NCBI GenBank assembly: GCA_959606905.1
Contig: CAUHML010000072.1
Coordinates: forward strand, 1 to 15,167
Direction of reading: 5' to 3'
Length of the DNA: 15,167 nucleotides
Source of the DNA: an uncultured Bacteroides sp.
GTDB lineage: Bacteria > Bacteroidota > Bacteroidia > Bacteroidales > Bacteroidaceae
Of this stretch, positions 1 to 6,710 are shown piece after piece; the first letter of the stretch is position 1, and each line of letters opens with the position of its first letter. The translations under genes were made by a program, and so were the position numbers. The notes beneath the pieces were generated by a model. It saw only the letters and a list, made by a program, of their open reading frames with translations, was not told the DNA's origin and searched no databases.

Positions 1-2231
1 TTGATTCCTGGCATTTTCAGGAAAATGTGCCCGAAGCCGATTATTTCCGTTGCCTCACCCGTATCGGGGAAACGCTCTACTTGGGGACAATGAGCCAGGG
101 AGTAGTACGTTTTGATATGAAAAAGAAGACGTTTTCTCATACGATATCTTTAGGATGCGATGTTATTTCCGACATTTCCAGTGATGGAACAGAAACCGTC
201 TATATAGCTACCGATGGCAATGGCGTCCATTTTCTTTCACATAAAAAACAGCAGGTGACGCGTCGTTTCTACCATGATGTAAGTGATAAGGAAGGGATTC
301 GCAGTAATTCTGTCTACTCCTTACTCGTAGATGACAGGGGTGCCGTTTGGGTAGGGCATTTTCAGGCAGGCTTGGATTATTCACTCTACCAGAACGGTCT
401 TTTCCGTACGTATGCCTATCCACCTTTGTTTAATTCGGCAAACCTCTCTATCCGTTCTTTCATAAGCAGAGGGCAGGAGAAAGTTATCGGTTCGCGTGAC
501 GGCTTGTTCTATATAAATGAGGCTACCGGAATGGTCAAGAGTTTTGTAAAACCTGTCCTGACCTCGGATTTGATACTGACAATCAGCTTCTATCAAGGAG
601 AATATTATATAGGTACCTATGGGGGCGGCATGATGGTATTGAATCCGGAGACGTTATCGCTAAAATATTTCTCCCAAAGTGATACGGAGCTTTTTCAAAA
701 AGGACATATCTTCTGTGTGAAACCGGATACAAAGGGAAATCTCTGGATAGGAACCTCACAGGGACTATTCAACTATAATGGGCAGACAAAACAGATAAAG
801 CACTTTACCAGTGCCAATTCTCAACTGCCGGAGGGCAACGTGTATGAGGTCAGTTTTGATTCTACCGGTAAAGGGTGGATTGCCACTGAAACCGGTATGT
901 GTATTTATGACCCGGCTTCCCAGAACTTGCGTTCCAATGTTTTTCCTGAAGGATTCGTGAATAAAGACAAAGTTCGAACGATTTATGAAGATTCCGAACA
1001 TAACCTTTATTTTATCCGTGAGAAAGGGAGTTTGTTTACGTCTACGCTGACAATGGACCGCTTCTATAATCAGTCCGTATTTTCCACTCTTCCCGACAAT
1101 TCTCTGATGGCGATTGTAGAGGATAATCAAGGTTGGTTGTGGGTAGGCTGTAATGACGGTTTGCTGCGTATAAAGAAAGAAGGCGAAGAGTATGACGCTT
1201 TCACTTTCAACGATGGAGTGCCCGGACCAACATTTACCAACGGAGCTGCCTATAAAGACGATAAAGGAATACTATGGTTCGGCAATACCAAAGGATTGAT
1301 TTACGTTGACCCGAAGCGTGTGGATGAAGTACGTGGTAAGGCGCGTCCGATAGTATTTACAGATATATTGGCTAATGGTGTTTCTTTTACCGGTTCGTCT
1401 TTGAAATATAATCAGAATAATCTTACTTTCTGTTTTACGGATTTTGCCTACGGACTGCCTTCTGCCTTGCTGTATGAATATCAGTTGGAAGGGGTTGATA
1501 AAGACTGGAAACTATTGGCAGCACAGAACGAGGTTTCTTATTATGGACTTCCTTCCGGGACTTATACATTCCGTGTCCGTCTTCCGGGAAATGAACATTC
1601 GGAAGCTACCTGTCAAGTGACGGTACTTCCTATGATACCTTGGTGGGGATGGGCGCTTTTTGTCTTATTAATCATAGGAATTATAGCCTTTATACGTTAT
1701 TATGTATGGAAGCGTATGCGCCGTTTACTCACTTCTCCTGTTCAGGTAGCTTCAACACCGGTGGAGGAAATATCCCGGAAAGAACAAGAGACGGAACAGT
1801 CGGAAACAATTGTTGAACAGTCGTCTACTGTTACCGAAGAGAAGTATAAGACGAATAGGTTAACTGAAGAAGAATGCGTGGAGCTTCATAGAAAACTGGT
1901 GGCTTATGTTGAGAAAGAAAAGCCTTATATTAATTCCGACTTGAAAATGGGTGATCTGGCTTCCGCATTAGATACTTCTTCGCATTCATTATCGTATCTT
2001 TTGAACCAGTATCTCAATCAGTCTTACTATGACTTTATCAATGAATACCGCGTCACTCAATTTAAGAAAATGGTAGAGGACAGTCACTATTCCCGCTATA
2101 CGTTAACTGCATTGGCAGAACTTTGCGGCTTTAGTTCACGTGCTTCTTTTTTCCGGTCATTCAAAAAGAGTACGGGAGTCACTCCGAACGAATATATCCG
2201 TAGCATAGGTGGAACTGCTAAGGAGGAATAA
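1..2231 (+). CDS. Kinase-less HTCS-like membrane regulator (propeller, Y_Y_Y, TM, AraC HTH), 5'-partial
   Basis: The reading frame is open to the left edge (codons from base 3 read DSWHFQEN before the GTG at 27), so the N-terminus is cut off by the window and the GTG is not the real start. About 742 residues are visible. Residues below are numbered from the GTG. Reg_prop beta-propeller motifs recur to about residue 440, for example GNLWIGTSQGLF, GWLWVGCNDGLL and GILWFGNTKGLI. A Y_Y_Y (triple-Tyr) domain covers about 460-530. One membrane helix follows at about 537-562, starting at the WWGW motif. A Glu/Thr/Ser-rich linker of about 50 residues leads to a C-terminal AraC/HTH_18 domain (about 612-734, with LAELCGFSSRASFFRSFKK and TPNEY). 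No HisKA, HATPase or receiver domain is present. Known hybrid two-component regulators use this sensor to detect PUL oligosaccharides in the periplasm. Direct coupling across the membrane to the AraC domain is inferred. It probably controls the downstream PUL. Confidence 0.93.
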   Translation, partial: DSWHFQENVPEADYFRCLTRIGETLYLGTMSQGVVRFDMKKKTFSHTISLGCDVISDISSDGTETVYIATDGNGVHFLSHKKQQVTRRFYHDVSDKEGIRSNSVYSLLVDDRGAVWVGHFQAGLDYSLYQNGLFRTYAYPPLFNSANLSIRSFISRGQEKVIGSRDGLFYINEATGMVKSFVKPVLTSDLILTISFYQGEYYIGTYGGGMMVLNPETLSLKYFSQSDTELFQKGHIFCVKPDTKGNLWIGTSQGLFNYNGQTKQIKHFTSANSQLPEGNVYEVSFDSTGKGWIATETGMCIYDPASQNLRSNVFPEGFVNKDKVRTIYEDSEHNLYFIREKGSLFTSTLTMDRFYNQSVFSTLPDNSLMAIVEDNQGWLWVGCNDGLLRIKKEGEEYDAFTFNDGVPGPTFTNGAAYKDDKGILWFGNTKGLIYVDPKRVDEVRGKARPIVFTDILANGVSFTGSSLKYNQNNLTFCFTDFAYGLPSALLYEYQLEGVDKDWKLLAAQNEVSYYGLPSGTYTFRVRLPGNEHSEATCQVTVLPMIPWWGWALFVLLIIGIIAFIRYYVWKRMRRLLTSPVQVASTPVEEISRKEQETEQSETIVEQSSTVTEEKYKTNRLTEEECVELHRKLVAYVEKEKPYINSDLKMGDLASALDTSSHSLSYLLNQYLNQSYYDFINEYRVTQFKKMVEDSHYSRYTLTALAELCGFSSRASFFRSFKKSTGVTPNEYIRSIGGTAKEE

Positions 2232-2343
2232 ATTTCGGTGAACCTCTTTTTTAATCTGTAATCTATTAATAGATAAGTTCTGCTTCATCCTGCATAAACT
2301 TTTCTTGTTCCTATTACAAAGTTGTTTTTCATAGGGATTAAAT

Positions 2344-2429
2344 TATAAACGTAAGCTTTGTTTTTATAAACGCAACTTTCATTTATAAAAACGAAGGTTT
2401 CATTTATAAAAACAAAGCTTGCGTTTATA
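2344..2429. repeat. Long imperfect inverted repeat built from 19-21 base units
   Basis: The outer arms 2344-2370 and 2403-2429 are 27 bases each and complementary at 26 positions. The single difference could form a G-U pair. The inner 32 bases continue the symmetry in part (AACTTTC at 2374-2380 against GAAGGTT at 2393-2399), so the whole 86 bases can fold into one long stem. The same DNA also reads as direct repeats: 2363-2381, 2382-2402 and 2403-2423 all begin TTTATAAA and carry a variant of ACGAAGGTTTCA. It lies 112 bases after the regulator stop codon. It could act as a transcript end or stabiliser, a protein-binding site, or be a dispersed intergenic repeat. The sequence does not decide between these. 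Confidence 0.8.
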
Positions 2430-2627
2430 GTTTATTCTAAATCAACAGTAACTTTACTATAAGTACAAAGTAAGTTTGTCATTAATGCAATGAAACTTAT
2501 CTCTAGTATTTCAGTGACAGCTTTAATGAGATACTAAAACGACAAGATGATAAAAGGAGAGAAGATAAAAGAATGAAGGGATGAAAGTAAAGGAGTGTAA
2601 GCTGAGCGAAAACATATTGTATTTAGC

Positions 2628-2663
2628 TTATAGAGTCTCATTTTATAAAATGAGACTCTATAA
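2628..2663. repeat. Perfect 36-base palindrome
   Basis: The 18 bases from 2628 (TTATAGAGTCTCATTTTA) are followed with no spacer by their exact reverse complement, giving a perfect dyad centred between 2645 and 2646. The symmetry breaks at the next base pair out. It lies about 110 bases upstream of the sigma-factor -7 box and has no T-run after it, so a standard intrinsic terminator is unlikely. It may be an operator for a dimeric protein or a structured RNA element; its role is inferred only from position. Confidence 0.9.
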
Positions 2664-2772
2664 AGTTGAGGGTAATGTATTGATTATTAGGGTTATATAT
2701 TAAAATGAGTCTATCTCGATTCGTTGAGATTGATATGCTCCATTTTCCGGTTACTATATCCGAAATCACCTT

Positions 2773-2780
2773 TATATTTG
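2773..2780 (+). promoter_or_regulatory. Bacteroides-type -7 promoter box for the sigma-factor gene
   Basis: TATATTTG matches the Bacteroidota housekeeping -7 consensus TAnnTTTG exactly. No clear -33 TTTG element is visible at the usual distance; the nearest T-rich stretch is at about 2743-2752. Transcription would begin at about 2785-2788, on top of the GTG at 2785, which argues that translation starts at the ATG at 2812 and leaves a leader of about 25 bases. Confidence 0.6.
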
Positions 2781-2811
2781 CATCGTGATTAAAACCGAAA
2801 AAGATAGTATT

Positions 2812-3327
2812 ATGGAGACAATAACTAACACTTCCGACAACATTATCACTAATTCTTATAAAGAATATCATCAGGTGATTCTTACCTATATTACTTATCG
2901 TATCACTCATCGTTACGAAGCTGAGGATTTGGCTCAAGATGTGTTTGTACGTCTGCTGGACTATAAACAGATGCTCCGTCCGGATACAGTGAAGTATTTT
3001 TTGTTCGCCATTGCACGTAATATAGTAACCGATTATATTCGTCGGTATTATAAGAAACAGGAGATAGACAGTTATATGTATGATTTTGCCGTTACTTCGT
3101 CCAATGAGACAGAAGAGGCAATAATTGCCGATGACTTAGCTTCGGCTGAACAACGTCGGCTTGCTATCTTCCCCGAACAACGTCGGATAGTCTACACCTT
3201 AAGTCGTTATGGAGACAAGACATCTACTGAAATAGCGGAAGCCTTGCAACTCAGTCGTCGTACAGTAGAGAATCATCTATTTATAGGTCGTCGCGAAATG
3301 CGTGAGTTTTTCAGAAAATGTATTTAA
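2812..3327 (+). CDS. ECF-family RNA polymerase sigma factor
   Basis: A 171-residue sigma-70 family protein, a normal length for Bacteroidota ECF sigma factors. Region 2 is visible as YEAEDLAQDVFVRLL followed by FLFAIARNIVTDYIRRYYKK. Region 4 has FPEQRRIVYTLSRYG followed by the helix-turn-helix TEIAEALQLSRRTVENHL. The start is set at ATG 2812 because a -7 box at 2773-2780 would place the transcript start over the in-frame GTG at 2785. It should direct RNA polymerase to the PUL promoter downstream (inference from position). ECF sigma factors in Bacteroides PULs are often followed by a FecR-type anti-sigma gene; none is present here, and the SusC protein downstream lacks the STN domain used in that signalling route. 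Its control is therefore unclear and may be at the level of its own transcription. Confidence 0.93.
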   Translation: METITNTSDNIITNSYKEYHQVILTYITYRITHRYEAEDLAQDVFVRLLDYKQMLRPDTVKYFLFAIARNIVTDYIRRYYKKQEIDSYMYDFAVTSSNETEEAIIADDLASAEQRRLAIFPEQRRIVYTLSRYGDKTSTEIAEALQLSRRTVENHLFIGRREMREFFRKCI

Positions 3328-3360
3328 TCTTATTTATATAATATATAATCCTTTGTGCTT

Positions 3361-3456
3361 ATGGAAAAAGAATCAGAATCTAGGGAGAGACATACTGATG
3401 CCTCATCAAATTTTAGAAAACAAGAAATAAACACTATTTTTAAACCTCAAATTTAA
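3361..3456 (+). CDS. Possible 31-residue small ORF (leader peptide or anti-sigma remnant)
   Basis: An ATG-initiated frame of 31 codons sits in the 133-base gap between the sigma gene and susC, and its stop lies 4 bases before the susC ATG. The product is charged at its start (MEKESESRERH), has no membrane helix and resembles no family I know. It occupies the place where an anti-sigma gene would be expected, so a decayed remnant is conceivable, as is translational coupling to susC. Chance is also quite possible for a frame this short. Confidence 0.22.
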   Translation: MEKESESRERHTDASSNFRKQEINTIFKPQI

Positions 3457-3460
3457 TTTT

Positions 3461-6400
3461 ATGAAACGAAGAGGATTAATTTTTAATTCGCGACCTGACA
3501 AGGCAGCAATGTTTGCGTTAGGGTTAATGCTGGGACTTTGTCCTGTCTCACAGGCGTGGGCCGATACGAATATAACTGACAGTCAAGTAGTGGCACAGGC
3601 TCAGAAGAAAGTGAAGGGGCAAGTGATTGATGCTACGGGCGAGCCGTTGATTGGCGTGAATATAAGTGTGATAGGCGGTACGGAAGGAACTATTACGGAT
3701 ATTGATGGAAATTATGCGATTAACGTACCTGCCGGAGCCAAACTGAAATTCAGCTATATCGGATATAAGGACCAGATTATAGATGTAGCTGCGCAAACGG
3801 TGATTAATGTAAAATTGCAGGAAGACAGCGAAGTGCTGGACGAAGTTGTGGTAGTAGGATATGGTTCGCAGAAGAAAGAAACATTGACCGGTGCCGTAAC
3901 GGTAGTATCTGATAAAATGCTGACAAACAAAGGATCAATGTCCAGTCCCGTACAAGCCTTGCAAGGACAAGTTCCGGGGGTAATCATTACCCGTTCTTCC
4001 GGTGCTCCGGGCGATGAAAGCTGGGGTATGAAACTGCGTGGTGCTGTATCTGCCAATTCTACTGACCCGTTGGTTATCATTGATGGGGTGGAGTATGAGA
4101 GTGTGAATGAACTTCGTCTGTTAAACTCGGCAGATATCGAGTCTATCAATTTTTTGAAAGATGCCTCTGCCGCTATTTATGGTTCGAAAGCAGCCGGAGG
4201 TGTTGTTCTGGTAACTACAAAGCAGGCGAAAGAAGGGAAAGCAAAGATAGAATATAGTGGTTCTTATACACATAAGTTTGTAGGGTTGCAACCTAAGATG
4301 ATGAGTATTGACCAATGGAGTGATGCTATTATTGCAGCTCGTACGAATGATGGTAAAGGTGCTGATGACCAGTGGATCCAGTATGCTAAGTTGGCGAAAG
4401 CTTATAAAGGAGGATATATTGATTTGTCCGTTAACCCCAATCCAATAACGGCGTTCGGGGATGTAGACGACTATGTATTCATGGATACTAACTGGCAGGA
4501 TGTTTTATTTGGAAATGCAGGTTCCACGCAACATAACCTAAGCGTTTCAGGAGGAAATGATAAATCTCTGTATCGTTTGTCAGTGGGATATATGCATGAT
4601 GATAGTACATTGAAATGGGGTAATAATAGCAATAAACGTTTCAATCTTCGTCTGACTAACACGGTAAAACTTACCGATGACTTTACAATTGAATCCGTGA
4701 TTGCGTATAATCGTCAGGACCAGGTTTCTCCTACTATGATTGGCAGTGTGCTGACCTCCAGTTATCCGCAGCCGGGACTTCCGTCTTCTACAATGGATGG
4801 TAAACCTTATCACTGGGGAGGAAACTATACTCCCAACTGGTATGCTGAATTAGGTGGAGATAATAATTTGAAGGTTTCCGGTATCAATATCAGTGAGAAT
4901 CTGAAATATAAGCTCACTTCTTATTTGGACGCAGTGGTTAATCTGGGATATAATACTTCTACTGCTACTCGCGATGCAGTGAAAAATAGTATTACCTGGT
5001 ACACTTATGACGGGACGCTTAGTACAGCGAAACCCAATGCGATCTATAATCCGAATCAGGCATCGACCGAATATTCCAAATCATTTGCGCGTACGGACTA
5101 CTATTCTGTTTCCGGTTATTTGAATTTTCATCAGACATTTGCGGAAAAGCATACGGTGAGTGCGATGTTAGGTGCCCAGTACAATCTGAAGGAATATGAT
5201 TATACAGTTGTGACGGCAAAGGACGTACAGAGTTCGCTGGAAATACTTAACGGCTCGGGGGATATTTTTTTAAAGAACTCTGCCAAAACTTCTTCGCCTG
5301 ACAAATGGCAGGAAGCGATGATGTCTTATTTCGGACGTTTCAATTATAACTATTTGTCGAAATATCTATTGGAAGCTAACTTGCGTTATGACGGATCATC
5401 CAAGTTCCTTCCGGAAAACCGTTGGGATTTCTTTTATGGCTTTTCCGGTGGTTGGCGTCTTACTGAAGAGAATTTTATGAAGAATGTGAAATTCTTGAAC
5501 GAACTGAAACTCAGGCTTTCGTATGGTGTGGTAGGTAATCAGTCCGGGATATCTCGTTATGATGGCAGACAACTTTATAACTTCAATTCTGTGAACGGAG
5601 CTTATCTGGGTGACGGCAGAGTATCTTACGTAAAGAGTAACGGTGAAATTGCTACTACGGGGCGTAGTTGGGAACGGATCCATAATTATAACTTGGGTGT
5701 GGATTTCCAACTATTTAATAGCCGCCTTCAAGGTACTGTGGAACTGTTTATGAAGAAAAACAATAATATGTTGATTGCTGTAACTTATCCGGGCATTTTG
5801 GGTGACAAGGCACCTGCTTCCAATAGCGGTAAGTTTGAAGCGAAAGGTTATGAAGGCACTTTGACATGGTCGGACAAAATCGGGAAAGTAAATTACCACA
5901 TTGGCGGTACGTTTACATACGCGGATAATAAATTGGTAGACTACGGAGGAGTAACAGTTTTCAAATCCGGATTTATAGACAAGCAACAAGGATATTCCCT
6001 AAATTCAGTGTTTGGATTGAAGTACTGCGGAAAGATTCAGACAGAGGAACAATTGCGTAAATATAAATATCAATACTACAACGGAAACGGGATTGGTATT
6101 CCGAGCGATATTCGTTTGGGAGATAATATGTATGAAGATGTGAATGGGGATGGCGTACTAGATGAAAAGGATTATGTGTATCTGGGTTCTGATGACCCGA
6201 AAATCTCTTATTCATTCAATTTGGGGCTGGAATGGAACAACTTTGACTTCTCCGCAGTCTTTCAGGGAGTTGCCAAACGTACCATTTTCCGCGACAGTAG
6301 CAATGATAATTACCGTATCCCGATGAAAGCCGCTCATTTAAATTCGACTACACAGTCGGTCGGGGATGTATGGAGCCCTGAAAATAGAGGCGGGCGTTAT

Positions 6401-6700
6401 CCGACATATACGAATATAAACTCTATAAACGATTATAACTACCAGTGTTCGTCCTGGTCGGTAGAAAATGGTAATTATTTGCGCTTGAAAAGTGTGACAT
6501 TGGGATATAACTTCCCGACTTCGCTTCTGAACAAGATAAGAGTGATTAGCAGGATGCGTGTCTATGTGTCGGGCAATGACTTGTGGGAAGTTAGTAAAAT
6601 TAACGACGGATGGGATCCGGAAGCTTCCCGTAAAGTTTCAGGAAACGGTCGTTTTCCCTTCAATCGTACTTGTACCGTAGGATTAGATTTAACCTTTTAA
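3461..6700 (+). CDS. SusC-like TonB-dependent outer-membrane glycan transporter
   Basis: A 1079-residue outer-membrane barrel protein of usual SusC length. A signal peptide ends at about residue 35 (VSQAWA). A carboxypeptidase-regulatory-like domain follows (KGQVIDATGEPLIGVNISV to the LKFSYIGYKDQ region). Next comes the SusC signature DEVVVVGYGSQKKETLTGAV and the plug domain with PLVIIDGVEYESV and IESINFLKDASAAIYGSKA. The remainder is the beta-barrel, with a typical acidic loop DVNGDGVLDEKD near residue 893 and a terminal Phe (GLDLTF). There is no N-terminal STN domain. It imports oligosaccharides with its SusD partner, whose gene begins 10 bases after this one ends. The start is supported by the signal peptide. 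No clear TAnnTTTG box was found directly upstream, which would fit a promoter used by the ECF sigma factor. Confidence 0.97.
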   Translation: MKRRGLIFNSRPDKAAMFALGLMLGLCPVSQAWADTNITDSQVVAQAQKKVKGQVIDATGEPLIGVNISVIGGTEGTITDIDGNYAINVPAGAKLKFSYIGYKDQIIDVAAQTVINVKLQEDSEVLDEVVVVGYGSQKKETLTGAVTVVSDKMLTNKGSMSSPVQALQGQVPGVIITRSSGAPGDESWGMKLRGAVSANSTDPLVIIDGVEYESVNELRLLNSADIESINFLKDASAAIYGSKAAGGVVLVTTKQAKEGKAKIEYSGSYTHKFVGLQPKMMSIDQWSDAIIAARTNDGKGADDQWIQYAKLAKAYKGGYIDLSVNPNPITAFGDVDDYVFMDTNWQDVLFGNAGSTQHNLSVSGGNDKSLYRLSVGYMHDDSTLKWGNNSNKRFNLRLTNTVKLTDDFTIESVIAYNRQDQVSPTMIGSVLTSSYPQPGLPSSTMDGKPYHWGGNYTPNWYAELGGDNNLKVSGINISENLKYKLTSYLDAVVNLGYNTSTATRDAVKNSITWYTYDGTLSTAKPNAIYNPNQASTEYSKSFARTDYYSVSGYLNFHQTFAEKHTVSAMLGAQYNLKEYDYTVVTAKDVQSSLEILNGSGDIFLKNSAKTSSPDKWQEAMMSYFGRFNYNYLSKYLLEANLRYDGSSKFLPENRWDFFYGFSGGWRLTEENFMKNVKFLNELKLRLSYGVVGNQSGISRYDGRQLYNFNSVNGAYLGDGRVSYVKSNGEIATTGRSWERIHNYNLGVDFQLFNSRLQGTVELFMKKNNNMLIAVTYPGILGDKAPASNSGKFEAKGYEGTLTWSDKIGKVNYHIGGTFTYADNKLVDYGGVTVFKSGFIDKQQGYSLNSVFGLKYCGKIQTEEQLRKYKYQYYNGNGIGIPSDIRLGDNMYEDVNGDGVLDEKDYVYLGSDDPKISYSFNLGLEWNNFDFSAVFQGVAKRTIFRDSSNDNYRIPMKAAHLNSTTQSVGDVWSPENRGGRYPTYTNINSINDYNYQCSSWSVENGNYLRLKSVTLGYNFPTSLLNKIRVISRMRVYVSGNDLWEVSKINDGWDPEASRKVSGNGRFPFNRTCTVGLDLTF

Positions 6701-6710
6701 TAGTTAGAAT

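Larger units (their letters stand above)
2232..2811. other. Gene-free regulatory intergenic region
   Basis: This A/T-rich stretch separates the membrane regulator from the sigma factor. I see no convincing coding sequence in it on either strand; the one longer minus-strand frame (2638-2937) runs into the sigma gene and has no recognisable features. It holds the inverted repeat at 2344-2429, a TAnnTTTG match at 2471-2478 (weak promoter candidate), a purine-rich tract at about 2541-2596, the perfect palindrome at 2628-2663 and the better-placed -7 box at 2773-2780. Confidence 0.7.

Noticed and set aside
2222..2260. Possible intrinsic terminator right after the membrane regulator (GAACCTCTTTTTT)
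   Set aside because: The T-run is present but the available stem is only a few base pairs, so I did not list it as a feature.
2344..2429. Invertible promoter flanked by inverted repeats
   Set aside because: The segment between the arms is only 32 bases and contains no promoter-like sequence, too short for a Bacteroides-type promoter inversion.
2344..2429. CRISPR array
   Set aside because: The repeat units are adjacent with no unique spacers, differ from each other, and there are no cas genes in the window.
2785..2811. GTG at 2785 as the sigma-factor start (180 residues)
   Set aside because: The -7 box at 2773-2780 would start the transcript at or inside this codon, and the extra nine residues look unlike sigma-factor sequence; ATG 2812 is preferred.
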